A DNA stretch of 64,000 nt from Archegozetes longisetosus (taxonomy: Eukaryota; Arthropoda; Arachnida; Sarcoptiformes; Trhypochthoniidae): positions 3,961,129 through 4,025,128 of the forward strand of contig JAEMBT020000007.1 in NCBI GenBank assembly GCA_018873245.2, in the 5' to 3' direction. Position numbers and translations under genes: made by a program. How positions within the stretch are numbered: the first letter of the stretch is position 1; each line of letters opens with the position of its first letter. The notes under the pieces are model-generated. The model was given only the letters and a program-made list of their open reading frames with translations, made no database searches and was not told the origin of the DNA. Shown piece after piece: positions 22,087 through 36,545 of the stretch.

Positions 22087-24424
22087 TTAATTTCAACTAA
22101 ATACTGATCATTTGAATCGTACTTTAAGAATATAACTCATTTAGATTTTTTAACATGCTTAATTATTTTGCTTTAACGCTCGCTAGTTCTTGATAAGATT
22201 TTATTAAGTGTTAAAAACAACTTTATTTCCCAACCTCCCCTCAATATCATGCTTTTAAGAGTATACTTTCTTACAAGCTTTTTGATATGCTTTACATAAT
22301 TTCGAAATCTAAATTTGAAACTTATTCACTTTTAGAAGTTCGAGCTCAAAAAAATTTCAAGATTCATATTATTACTGTTTTTACGCGTCAAATGATAGTA
22401 TAAACCTTAAAATAAATATTTTTTATTATATAATAGTTTTTTATCTTTACTTATATTTAATTTATATCAACAAAAATTAAATTACGGTTTACAGCAGATA
22501 ACCATTTGCCTCATGTCAAACTCAACAGGATATAGGTATGTCTCTGGGTCATGGTCACACATAAACTCAAAAATCTGAGCTTAGCTCAAGCTTGGAGCTT
22601 AGAAAGCTCAAAAAACTATTTTGTCGAGCTTTGCTCCTGAGGTTATCATAAATGGTACTAAATAGATATTATTCATACTGTTGATTTTTCTGCATAAAAA
22701 TTTCTATGATATCCTAACTTATACTATCATTCTGCTTAATTGGTGCATAAAATTACTCCAGATCGGTTTCTTTAACGATAAAAATAGTTATTTAGCTTTG
22801 TAGGCAACTAGGAGATTTTCTTCGAAATGTTTGCTTGAGCTTCAATTGAGCTGCGCTTCTCATTATGAGGCTGAGCTTCAGGCTCGAGCTTACAAGCCGA
22901 CAGATAGGCCAAAATAAGCTCGAAATGCAGCTCAAAGCTAGCTTATGTTCATTTATACTCTTGGCATAAGAGAATCCATTCGTCGAATATACTTAACATG
23001 TTCTTATTTTTATTACATTTCAGTAAACATTTGTGATATTTAGATAAATTTATAAACATCTAATTTCCTCTGAATAAGTTAAACAAAAACCTTGATTAAA
23101 TTATTTCTAGTTGAATTCATAGACTCTATAAATAAAGAAGATAGAATTTCTTATTAGTCTAATTGAGCATCTTGAGTTTTCCCAAACCATTTGTTTCAAG
23201 GCTTTCATATGAGAGGCTACTTTCTCATAGCCGAAGTTAACCATAACTGTTAGCTATATCGAAGTTTTGTTAGTTAATTTCGGGCGAATACGCGATATAA
23301 AGATTAAAATGAATCACTAGCTAAATATTATGACTATTTCTGAAAACCGTAAAGAATCTGTTTATTCCAAAAAGTTTCGAATATGGCTAAAAATAGCTTA
23401 AAAAGTAGTAGGCGATTCATAGCAATACCTGAATAACGGATTACTGATGAATTACATTATTTACTAGCGAATGTTAATAAACAATCTCGCTATAAATAAA
23501 ATATGAAAAGTTTCTCAATTCTAAGGTATTAAGTAGAGTGGCTTAGGTTTGCAAGAATCGTTAGGTAAATAAATATTCATCTGAACATTTGACTCAACCA
23601 AAGAATTCTACCAACTCTACCAAGTTGTCAGCCACATAAGTTATTATTATTCTATAAAAAGTTTATTACTTCAGTTAAATAATGAATATCTATTCATTAA
23701 TTCATATATGAACCATTTGGTCTAAACAACTATATCTCTCAATGCATTCCAGTGTCTAAAACTTGAAGTCAGAATTTCTACTAACCACTATTGGAATCGA
23801 GACTTTTCTAAAGTCGATTGCTTGTAATTTCGATATTGAAACACATCATCAATTTGATCGTATGCATGAGGTATGAGTTAAACTAAATGGTTAAAACCAA
23901 GTACGAAAAAGGAGTTAATCCGGGACACGTTTCTTCCAGTCATTTATTAACTTGTATTATGACTCGTTGGAAATCTGTCAATAGTTTGAGATCGGTTTTT
24001 AGTTAAGTAATCAAAGTTTAGAAATCGATTAGAAAGATAAGTTTAACTCAATTTCGAAACGGTTTTCCATTGATAGAGATCTGAATGAAATGACAGTTTT
24101 GATCATTAAATCCTGAATAAGTGATGCACTTGAAGGAAGGATAGACTCTTTTGATAAATATATGGCATGTAACTATACAAATAGAAATCTTATTGTAATA
24201 CTTTAATTTCAGTCACTCTGATCTCAAAACTTCATTCAATTTTATTTACTTTGGTTTAGAAGTACAGATATTTAGTCTTATTTGAACACTATTATTAGAA
24301 ACACTTATTGCTCTAGATTTTAGAGTTCAAGTTCTGGAAAATAAACTTAACTTTTACTCACAACTCCTATTAAGAATAAAACCGATACAAGTTTCAACTT
24401 AATTGATTTGTTAGAATCTAAATC
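22087..24424. other. Intergenic spacer with a foldback-like AGCT-rich repeat
   Basis: AT-rich spacer without a gene. The only structure I see is the AGCT-rich repeat at 22556-22945, described separately. Confidence 0.5.
22556..22945 (-). repeat. AGCT-rich dispersed repeat, copy A
   Basis: The segment is full of short GAGCTT/AAGCTC words that are partly self-complementary. The right part (22830-22945, minus strand) matches 51640-51770 on the plus strand. The shared order is CTTGTAAGCTCGAG, GAAGCTCAG, GCGCAGCTCAA and GAAGCTCAAGC. This is probably a non-autonomous DNA element; its ends are not defined. Confidence 0.55.
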
Positions 24425-26857
24425 TTATTGATCTTCACGGGGAAGCATTTGGAAAAGATGATAAAATAGTAACGCGAGTAACACATTCACTACTGAGACT
24501 AATATAATCAATATCTGACGCGTTAGCCACTTCTGTAAAAATAAATGTTCAAACATTAGGCCGTCAAATCTGAATCACTAAATAGAGCGTAAGAAACAAA
24601 TTTTTACCGTCACTTTAGAGGCTGTAATCTTTGGCGTTTTTTCGTGAGATTTAGTGCGAGCCTCGTGTGAGAGTGAGGCTATCTTTTCTCTACTCCATTC
24701 ACCACTAATAGTGTTTTGAAATTCTGTGATGTTTTCGCTTGGAAGCGATGCCTTTCTCTGACCTGTAGATACTTTACGAGTTGGTGTCACTAATGGTTTA
24801 TTTTCAAACTTGTCAAGAATCCTATCCGTATCGAACTTAGAATTATTGCTATCTTTAGGCGGAATATTTTCTGCCTTTGATAGAGTACTACTTTTTTGGC
24901 CCAAAGTTGCGCTAGAATTAGACTCTGGAATACAAATTTCAATTTAAACAATTGTTTCAGATTTTAATGCATTTCATGTACTCTTTAGTTAAAACTGACC
25001 GAAATTCGAATTGTAACTTGAATCCTCAAAATCTCCGCTAAACCTTTTTGTTTTAGGAGTTGTAGATCTGTACTGATCAAAGTGATCACCAAATGTCTCA
25101 ATATTAGGAGGTATATTGTACAGTGAACCTTTTCTGGAACCAGCTGAAGAACTATAACTTCTAACAACTCTATTTGAGCTCAGAGTTTTCTGAGTAACTG
25201 ATTGATCAGCAGTCTGCGTCTTCATAGGTGATGGGGAACGTCTGCTGCTCATATTCAAAGAGCTTGAGCTCAAGCTCTTATTGAATCCCATTTCCGGATG
25301 CAATAGATTTTGATTAGTTTTGAGTGAAGGAGAAGACGAATGCCTCAAAGCGTTCATTTCTGATGTCCGTAAGACATTGGTTGACTGTTCAGGTGATAGT
25401 AAATGCATTTGATTTTCTATCGGCTGCAAAATAGTTTGTGAACTCATTTGAGGGTTTGTCTGATTGTCCCGAAAGGCATCAGAATCTGAAGAGGGATTCA
25501 TCCTGTTCAAAACTACATTTCTCGAATACAGAGGCACTGGTGACGGAGATCTTCTAATGTTTGTCATTTGATTAGGCATTAAATTTCGAGAACCCATTGG
25601 CGATGAAGATCTCCTCATTGATGAGTTTGGCACTAAATTTGCCGATGTTTGCATTTGAAACCTGTTCTGATGCGTGACGTTCGGCATCAAGTTTTGTTGA
25701 GCAGAAATCATTTGATTAGGAATTAAGTTCATCTGAACTGGCCTCTGATTATCCATCATTGGATTCGGCATAAAATTTCTTGAGGTCATTGGCATTGGTG
25801 ACACTGACCTGCGACCATCAGTTCTCGTATCAGAAATTCTGTTGATTGAAGACATTCCAATCGGTGACGGAGACCTTCGACTATCAATCATCTGATTGTA
25901 GTTAGAGTTATAAACGTTTGCGTTTATTCCTTGTTGGTTGTAATCTTGCGACAGATTCGGTGGCGGAGGTCTTTGAGGTGCAATTTTCTTAGATCTATTC
26001 AAAGATACAGCTACTGGTGATGGTGGTCTTCTTATCTGTTGAGCATTCATCATTCTTTGCATGACTTCCGGATCAGGCTGTCCTGAATTCCAGATCGCGT
26101 TTTCTCTCATATTAGGTGCCGATTCGTTGACTCCTAAGATCTGTTTTGGATAAGTAGTTTTCATCCATTTAGGAGTTGGATCTCTGCCACGAGTTTGTGG
26201 TGGCACGGGTCTGATTGGCGTCGGTGATCGCGATCGTTGTATCGGTTGATTTTGGACAACAAAGTTAGGCACTAATACTTGTGTCTGATTTGATGACATG
26301 TTAGAACTATTGATAGGTCTCCACATTTGCTGTAATGGATGCGTCATTAATGGCTGACCAATGGGCTGACCGATGGGCTGACCGATGGGTTGACCGTAAT
26401 AGGGATGCATTTGGTTTGGATAATATGGATTCGGACGAATAAGTGGTTGACACGGGTTCGGACCATCTATCAAAATAGTTTCAAGTTTTAAACAAAACTT
26501 TATGAAACTTTTTCCCAGTTTATCGAAAAAATATTTAATTGACTTAAGTAGTAGCTAAAATTTGGTTTCAATAAGAAGTTCAAAATCTTCTGAAAAAAAT
26601 CAAAATTAAATACGGACCTAATGGCACCACAACTGGTATGACTTCTGTTGAGAAATGTCGTTGTAATCGATTTGGAAAAGCGGAAAATCTTTCATCTAGT
26701 TGGACAATAGAAAGATAAAGATAACAAAAAGTCGTCAGATAATGACCTAATGATAACCTCTATCAGTATGACTCCAATTGGAAGCGATACTACGACTTGA
26801 GCTTTCGGATCGTCTTCTTCTCGGAGGAGCAATCGGCTGTTCATAGTGATCGAACAT
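24425..26857 (-). CDS. Tail-anchored membrane protein with RRSPSP repeats
   Basis: I do not recognise the family. Exons on the minus strand are 26857-26758, 26695-26618, 26466-25000, 24924-24608 and 24532-24425. They sum to 2070 bases, giving 689 residues in frame. The start has an Arg block (PPRRRRSESSSR). Residues 84-98 are GQPI repeats. From about residue 135 to 475, eight units of the type R-R-S-x-S-P recur (SRSPTP, RRPPSP, RRSPSP, RRSVSP, RRSSSP, RRSPSP, RHSSSP, RRSPSP), some followed by SRNLMPN-like text. They are likely targets for basic- and proline-directed kinases. The last exon encodes KWLTRQ, one hydrophobic helix (ILIILVSVVNVLLALLLFYH, about residues 661-680) and a 9-residue tail, the layout of a tail-anchored protein facing the cytosol or nucleus. 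The first ATG is my choice; an upstream exon cannot be excluded. Confidence 0.72.
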
Positions 26858-27320
26858 TATATCATCTAATTCTACTTCAATTCAAAATTTATTACATCTA
26901 AGACCATAATAGAATTGTAAGTATTTTATTTAAGATGCAAAAGGTGCAAAAGGAAGACTTGACTAAAATCTAAATCACAAATAGCTGTCATTGCTGTCTA
27001 TTAATAGAAATTTGGGGCATTTCGCCAAATAGACAAATGTTTGCCAACAGAACCTTAATTAAAATAACTCATTGCTGACTACAATTATAATTTTTTTGCT
27101 TATCAAAACATCATTAATCATCACAATGACACTCAATCCCTAATAGTAAAAATGAATGCTTTCAAGACTTCTAAATGCAAGACTCAAAAACTATGAAAAC
27201 CGCTTTTAATGAAACTTTCAATAAGTTTTGTAATGGTTATCCAAAAGAAAAATCAAACTACTTCTTATAATCTGTTCTTTTATTCGTAAACATTCGAGAA
27301 ATTTTTAATTTATTTCACAT

Positions 27321-27326
27321 TTTATT
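27321..27326 (-). terminator. Polyadenylation signal AATAAA (minus strand)
   Basis: A canonical hexamer about 42 bases past the stop codon of the L13 gene. Confidence 0.6.
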
Positions 27327-27367
27327 CATTGGAAAAATTGTTTGTTATTAAAAAACAAAAATCATGT

Positions 27368-28157
27368 TTAATCGCCTCCTTTTTTCTTAGCTGGCCCGTC
27401 CAATGATTCGGCCGCTTCTTTAGCTTTCTTAGCCCGAATGCCAACCAATCGTTTGTTAATTCTTGCCTTTCGAAGAGAATGGTAGGCTGCAAACTTCTTC
27501 TCCTCTTCTGTGGGCACTCTCGCCTTTTCTTTCTTCAAGTACGATTTTCCTCTTCGTATTGGCAGAATAGTTCCAACCAATTGTTGCGCTAATTTCTGTT
27601 CTTCAGCGCTTGCATCACCCTTTCTCGGCTTCTTCTTATTCAATGGGAACAGAATTAGACTAAAAAATACAATTAAAGTCAATAAAAAGCCTCAAAAACT
27701 AAATGTAAAACTAATCAAAGTTTTCTTTACCGCGATTTATATTCTTTGAGTCTCTTAACATTTCTCTGAATGGATTCAACAGATTTATTGGATCTTCTGT
27801 GGTCTACAGATATACCAATAGCTAAACGAAGATAAACGAAGGTAGTAGAAACAAATTCTAAGATTCAACTAACATTCAAATACTTAGTGCTTGTTTTTTA
27901 TTAATTCCAGCAGCTTTCAGTTCTTCTCGAGTGAAACCTCGTCCGAGTCTGATTTTGCTGTTGTACTTAACCGACGGACAGTGAACAATAGGTCTGAGGA
28001 GTTGTGTAGGTCTTGGAGCGAGTCTGGCAGCCTTCTCGACACGTTTAGCATGTCTCCTCTTCTTTCTCATGGGCTGATTAAACCATGTCTTTATAAATCT
28101 CTGCCAATCCTTACGGAAATGACCGTTAGGCACGACTCCGTTCCTCTTTGCTGGCAT
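27368..28157 (-). CDS. RpL13: Large ribosomal subunit protein eL13
   Basis: A structural protein of the cytosolic 60S ribosomal subunit. Exons on the minus strand are 28157-27884, 27821-27731 and 27659-27368, giving 218 residues in frame (human is 211). Family landmarks are [17 protein letters not shown] near the start, [38 protein letters not shown], then [14 protein letters not shown] and [33 protein letters not shown] lies near the end. The intron phases follow from the conserved text across each junction. A probable non-coding first exon with a pyrimidine-rich start lies upstream and is listed separately. Confidence 0.97.
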
Positions 28158-28162
28158 TATTA

Positions 28163-28290
28163 CTAAGAAAACATCAAATAATTATTGATTTTATGCCACT
28201 TTGTATTTCTTCTTATTAATAATTATTGTTTTAATAATTACCTTAACTTAAACTGATGCCAATGTGTTTATAGCGATCACAGGAAAAGGA
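28163..28290 (-). promoter_or_regulatory. Probable non-coding first exon and 5' intron of RpL13 with TOP-like start
   Basis: On the minus strand, CATCCTTTTCCTGTGATCGC (near 28291-28273) resembles the pyrimidine tract at which ribosomal protein mRNAs start. A donor (AAG|GTAATT, exon end 28242) and an acceptor (TTCTTAG, exon start 28162) would remove a 79-base intron just before the ATG. This is inferred from sequence only. Confidence 0.45.
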
Positions 28291-28989
28291 TGTAAAATCA
28301 TTTGTATTTTTACTAAGTTTCAGTACAATTTTCCAAAACCTTTTGTTCAAAACCTTAGATCTATTCCTTTTTAACACTCACTTCATATGAAAGCACAACA
28401 CGTTCACGTTTCAAATAGTACTAAATCTCAAGCAGCTTTTAAACCCTATTTTTGAAACGAGTTCTTGTGAATCAAATTGTGCCCATAAATAACGTCAATT
28501 GAGTTTTCGACTGAACTATTACCACAAAAATTTAAAACTATTAGCTCAAGTTTCATCACAGAAATTAAATTCAAATCAGTCATTAAAATACTATTGAAAT
28601 CATTTATTGACAATTTAAGACACAAATCAAGACATCGAAAACGAATCAAAAAAACTGACAATTAATACAAATAGTTTTTATGGGTCTTTGATTATTAATC
28701 CTTACATTAATTGAATAAATATTCTAATGAAGTTTGTCATTTTTGCTAAATAGTTATTAATAGTATAACAAATAACATTATTTTCTATAGCATTCAATCC
28801 CTTTTCGACCTTAACTGATTGATTTATTGAGAAAATGTTTGCGATTCGTAATAAACATAAATGTGCGAAAAAATTAATACAAGCGATTGTTTTCAATTAC
28901 TCAATGAATAATTTCGATCAAAAAAGTTTTATTAATTATAATATAATTCTGTACCAAAAGAAAGGATTTTCGTTATTTAATGTAAATAA
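28291..28989. other. Spacer between RpL13 and ZC3H18
   Basis: AT-rich, no gene seen. It should hold the L13 promoter and the 3' untranslated region of ZC3H18, which is transcribed towards it. Confidence 0.5.
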
Positions 28990-31716
28990 TTAATTAATTT
29001 TGGACCTCTTCCTAGCGATAGCATCTTCGACAGCTCTCAACTGTTGTAATAGTTCTTCGCGTCGCGAAACAGTGGCCGAAAGCGATTGCTTATCATGTTT
29101 TGATGAACCTCCTGATGATGACGATGAAGATGTATGTAGTGGTTGTGGTGGTGTTAACGCGTCCTGTGATATCGATGATGATGAAGATATTGATTTAGAC
29201 GCATTTTTTGGTGATAGCCCGGGACTCATCTGAAGAGAATCATCGTTTTCTTCGATTAGGGCATCTTCTTCGTTATCACGTCCGCCATTAAGTTTTACGG
29301 CAACCGTGTTATCCTTTTTCAGAGTCGAATGCTGTCAAAATCAATATTTAGATTAGAATATTCAATTTAAACTTAATTAATCGATACCTTCTTCATGAAT
29401 GTCATTTTTATCGGCGATTTTTTAGGTGGTTCTGACTTTTCAACCACTGATTGTGATGACTCTGATTTTATATTCTTATTTGTCGGCAAAAGTGGGGAAA
29501 GTGGAGCATTTGAACTGCTTTTACCAGAAATTTTGTTCTTTTTATTGGGCGGACCATCGCTGTGATCGAGACTTTTTCTATTGATTGAAGTCTGTTTTGA
29601 GACCTCTTTCTTGTTATTACTAAGAGGTCGTTTGGGAATTCTTTGCCTTCCTTGTGGTTCACTATCTTTAGAAACATCTGATTCTGAATTAGATCCCGAA
29701 TAATAACTGCTGATCGATTCGGACTCTGATAGCGACTCTGACCACGAATCATATTCACGTTCGTCTCGATTTGGTTCTGCATTATTTTTATTCCAATTAT
29801 GATTCGTAACACCTATTAGTAAATATCATTGATTAAACACATCCAAATATATTCAACTAATTAACATAATTTTCAGAAATTATTTTTATATCAATTAAAA
29901 AGGCTTAAAAAGTATCGATAGTAGCGACAAATTTTGCGACTTCGTTTATATTAACACTTAATAATAGATTAATAGATTTTTCAACATTTTGAAAATTATG
30001 AATACAAACCTTTTTTATTGAATCGTTGATCGTGTGGTGGTATCGAGTCTCTTTTCTTCTCCATGATCTTACGATTAAACCTTTTGCGACCACCAGAACG
30101 TTCCGACGGGTTAGACCTCGAAGACTCCGAAAAACTCGAACCTTCAGAGCCAGAAAAATCGCTCGAATCAGATCCAGATGCAGAAATAGAAGACATAGAA
30201 TGTGATCTCTTAGAGCCGGAACGCGAGCCGCCACCACCGCCGCCACCGCCAACGCCGGCACCACCACCACCGAAAGGTCGTTGTCGGAACTTCGGGCCGG
30301 AAGGGGGAGACTTAGACCTCCTCCAGGGGTCGCGATATGTTTCGGCAGATCTCATTCTCATGTTTGGCGGCTCTTCATTATTCCATGGCGCCGATTCAAA
30401 CGCCAAACGCCTACGTCTCTCATATTCGTCATCATACCTGTCTCTGTCTTCCACCGGAGAGGCTGAGGAATCGCGGGAATTACGCGAGTGTCTGGAAGTG
30501 TCATCCTCAACCCCTAGATTAAATCTTTTGTCTTCGAAGTCGATTTCTTCTTCTTTTCTTCTCGAAGCTCGAACTATCATTTCTTTGGCCTGTTTTAGAC
30601 CTCTTTCCCACGCGCTCTCACTTCCAGATGACTGGTTTTGTTGTGGTCCATGCGGTCCATGAACTTGAGGATTTTCGTAGAAATCCCGATGCGGTCGATT
30701 GCGATTCGGTGGATGTGGTGGTAAATGAGGAGGCATCGGAGGCATCGGTGGCATTGGTGGTATTGGAGGCATACGTTTTAGCATTCCTTTTAAGATAAGA
30801 AAATATTGAGTTTTTCATTATTTCTGACATGAATTCAAAGCTAACCTCCAGTTGGATGAACAAATCGGCACGCATTACCCCATGTGCCTAATTAACAAAA
30901 ACAGATCACATTTTAATTACTTTCAATCAAATCAAAACTTCAAGTTCATTCACTGAATTGCTTCTAGTGGTAATTCACGAGAATAACTTATAATTGAATC
31001 TTACTTTCTTAGTTTAAATTCAAGTTATTCAATTGTTTATTATACACGTCGACTTAATTTGAAAATTTGAAAAATTAGTGAAACTCCTAATTAATTTTAA
31101 ATTAAAAATCACTGACTCAGAAGTATTAAATGAATAAATACTATTTTCTATAGCATAAAGGCAAGTTAGATCTGAAGAGTGCATAATAGATAAATTAAAA
31201 AAAATAATTAAATCAAGAGATGCTGTCAAGACATACACTGTCCTCTCCCAAAAAAACGACAGACACTGTTCGCAGAATTATTGTTACTATTATTATTTTG
31301 ATTATTATTAATTCTATCACTACTGTCTGGAGCAGTAATTCTCTTCCTATTATTCGAATTATTCTTGCCATCATCTGAATCATCATCTTCTTTGACTTCT
31401 CCTTCTTCTAACTCGTCATCATCTTCTAATTCACCTAAAAATGAATCAATAAATTAATTGCAAAACAGTTATAACTACTTCCTTAAGCAATTGAAGGCAG
31501 ACCTTCATCTTTATCGTCATCTTCCTCTAGTTGTTGACTGTTATTGTCCGTACTGTGGTCAACTTTACTGTTGTTTTCATTGATAGATTCGTTGTTAGCC
31601 TTATTATGAATGTCTTCTTCTTCATAATCAAGCTCTTCATCATCACAATTGGTCGCATGTGATTGTGTTTGTGATAGTTCGTCTTCACTTATAATTGTCT
31701 CACAAACCAAAGACAT
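28990..31716 (-). CDS. ZC3H18: Zinc finger CCCH domain-containing protein 18
   Basis: A nuclear adaptor that in vertebrates links the cap-binding ARS2 complex to the RNA exosome adaptor NEXT. Exons on the minus strand are 31716-31503, 31434-31237, 30887-30846, 30786-30010, 29812-29388 and 29331-28990, giving 665 residues in frame. Visible parts: an acidic N-terminus; ELEEGEVK at about residues 79-86, typical of the family; and one CCCH finger with Cys130, Cys138, Cys144 and His148 (CRFFGRGQC, TWGNACRFVH), split across two junctions. After a Pro/Met run come AWERGL (210-215) and IDFEDKRFNL, which match the conserved post-finger block. Ser/Arg- and Gly-rich regions follow. The end, REELLQQLRAVEDAIARKRS, is the conserved C-terminal helix. 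The first exon lies 603 bases from the ATG of ATG5 on the other strand. Confidence 0.95.
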
Positions 31717-32319
31717 CTTAAGATTCAAACTAATTCAAATTCAATTTATTTTTCTATTTATTTAATACTTATTCTCTATTTATCACTATTTTGCTAATTA
31801 TTTTTCAATTAATTTAAAACTAATTCTCAAACGATATTTACAGTGAAAACAAATATTAATTTTTAATAATTTAAGTTTTTTGCGATAATTTTTAACTCTA
31901 TTTTTATACTAATTGTGATTCGTTTTCGGCTTAATTAAATGTAAATTTTTGCGTCAAAAATGGAATCAATTTTTTGTTTTCACTTCAATTAAAACCTATA
32001 ATAAAATGGCGTAAAAGTAAATCTGAAGCGTTTTTAGTGTAGTCATAGAAACTGACAATAAACGATTCGTTTCTTCCTACAGTTTGTCAATGAAACCTAT
32101 AGAAACTTCAGTCAGTATTTTCATTGAAAACAAGTTAAACGAAATCAACAATAAATTCAATAAAACTTTCACTACATAAATGACGATATAATCACATGGT
32201 TAGGGAAATATCAAAGCGACTAGAAAACCAAAATAAACAGAAAGCTGATTTGATTTCAATCAAAACGACTGGAAGGCTACGGCTGAAAATTAGTCCGAAA
32301 TAATCTGTTGAGCGAAGTG
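31717..32319. promoter_or_regulatory. Shared promoter region between ZC3H18 and ATG5
   Basis: 603 bases between two divergent start codons, with no other gene, so both promoters must lie here. It is AT-rich with no CpG cluster. I cannot place transcription starts or factor sites. Confidence 0.55.
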
Positions 32320-34105
<1,786 letters not shown>

Positions 34106-36545
34106 ACCCCGAACTCAGTTTTAAATTGTGTTATCACTGAACTATTTTCGGAAGTAAATTATTTTATGCCAGCTATTTTTTAAATCGATGGAATTATACT
34201 CTTATTTTTTTAATTGTCAAATAGTTTAATCATAACCGAATTTTCTTGTCCTCATTCGAATCATTAAACGTTTTGATTATGACTCGATTGTGATAAAACT
34301 TTTGTTCTCAATTTAATTTAAATAATTGTTGATTTGTTATTTAACTTGAAGTCTATAAAATTAATTTAAGATGACTAAAACATGATTTTGAATTAGTTTG
34401 TGAATCGATTGTTGAAAGTTTACTGAGTAATCTTTAACTTGAATCGAAAATATGACAAATTAGATAAAATAATTTCTTGAAAATTGTTTTTTGTCAAATA
34501 ATTTCTTTTATTATTATCTAAAAGATTGTTTTTCTTAATAATTTGATAATAAAACAATGAGCACACACACAAATACTAATGATTTTGAACATTTAGCGCA
34601 GATTGCCATTAATGTGTAAAGAAAGCAAAGCCTATTTAGAGAATGAAATTTTTGTAATTGGCATTCGATTCATGATTCAAGTTTCACAAGTAATGCAAGT
34701 CATATCATTATTCGCTCTATAATAAATGTTAATTTTCATTATCTATATTCAACATTATTCTTAATTATAGACCTCATAATCATTATCGAATTAACTTCAT
34801 TTCAATTCATATGCACTTAATTTCTTTTAGAGCTTGACATCAATTTAGAAAAATACTTTCAATTAAATTCAAGTCATTTTCAAAACTTTCATAACATATG
34901 ACAAGTTTTCATAACTAGTATTTGGAGAAATCATTCAATCAAAATATAAACGATTAGATAATAAGTTTAATTTGAATTTATTGACGATTTAACACATTTA
35001 TAAATCACATGATTATAATAATATACTATTAATTAATTTTACCAATTATTGCGTCCGTGATCAAACTTGAATTACTTGAACTTCAATTAGAATCGAATAA
35101 AAGCGAAATTTTCTAAACTAAAAAGTTTTTAAACTAATTTGAAAGATAGTTATACTCAATTCGGAAGTTTAAATAATAATTAATTTAGTTTTTATTAGTA
35201 TTTAATTGAAAAATAATAATGACTAACAACGGGTCAGATTTCAAAGCGTTATTCATTCAGAGTTAACTTTAAACCAGAAATAAATTACTTAACAATTTCG
35301 GTCCAGAAAATAATAGTCATGAAAACTGAAAAGAAATCCAGATTTTAGATGAAATTATAGCACAATTGCGGTGGGAATCAAATATCTGAAACTTATTTTA
35401 TATTCAACTTTGTGGAAATATCTCTTATCCTATGCTTTGATTTTCCAGTTTTGTCTGAGCCTTTCGTTTCTGTTACATATATTTTACACTAAAAAAAATT
35501 TGTTTCAGTTTATGACAATATTCTTCTTTTTCTTTAGTAAAAGAATTGTTTGAATTTCTAATCAAAATGTGCAAAAGAGTCGTCAGTGAAGGGAATAAAA
35601 CAATTATTTAGAGTCGAGTTCTTGGAAAGAGTCGAAAGTGATGTTTGAAAGTAAAAAATTAAACCACTTTTCAGTTGTTGCACTTTTGGTTGGTTTTTGA
35701 AGAGAAAATTAATTTAAATTTAATAAAACTGTTTTCATTCACTGTTTCTTTCGATAATTTGTTACACAGTTCTTGAGTTCACAGACTGTTCTTTGTTATT
35801 GTTGAAGAAACAAATTGTGGATAAGCGGTGAGAAGTCAGAAATATTTATATATAAACTATATATAAGTTATTGAATGAGAAATAATTAAAAAAGATGTCC
35901 AAAAATTTAGCTTAAACTGAACCGCAATTGAAGTCAAAACACAATATAAAGTCACAGTACGTCTCAATTCGTTAATACAATTATCATTATTTGAAACCTA
36001 CCAAATTTAAAAACTCATAATTATTATCTTTAATCCACAAAATCTACACAATAAATTGTCGCCAGTTATTTATCGTTTTGATCCAATTCTCTTGTTTGAA
36101 AGCCATTTAAATAAAAAATTGACCCAATCTTACACTACAAAGTTTTCTTGTGATAACAGTCAATAGTTTCACTTCTAGTTCAAGTAATAGTTGATGAATA
36201 GAAACACTTAATAGTTAATAATAGTTTTGTTGAATATCATAAGTGATGATTAAATCCAAGTAATTTTCCCCAAAGACAAAAATAAAACGGACAAAAAAAT
36301 AGAAGAAATTATACAATAATTATTATAGTTATTAATCATTAGGAAGAGAAGAGCAATTAAAACACTTTCTCGATCAAGTTGTATATAATAGATTGGATGA
36401 AGTATAAGAGAATTTTCAACGCAATGGTCACAAAAATACACAACAATTGGTTTAATTGCCAGATAAACAGCCGATAAAATCCGCGGAAAACAATCGGAAA
36501 ATAAACTGAAAATCATTTTTAGTGAAAATTAGATCGAAATTGAAA
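34106..36545. other. Convergent 3' spacer between ATG5 and the YTH gene
   Basis: AT-rich DNA between two genes transcribed towards each other, so both 3' untranslated regions lie here. No gene or repeat recognised. Confidence 0.5.

Noticed and set aside
29000..29233. 77-codon acidic plus-strand frame
   Set aside because: Antisense to the last ZC3H18 exon; the Ser-rich minus-strand text explains it.
29468..30270. Additional minus-strand frames overlapping ZC3H18
   Set aside because: They are shifted frames of exons 4 and 5. Only the frame joined by the splice sites gives the conserved ZC3H18 C-terminus.
30063..30662. 199-codon plus-strand open frame rich in Pro, Glu and Ser
   Set aside because: It lies entirely antisense to ZC3H18 exon 4. 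Its composition is just the complement of the Ser/Arg/Gly-rich coding sequence, whose splice sites and conserved domains fix the minus strand as the real one.
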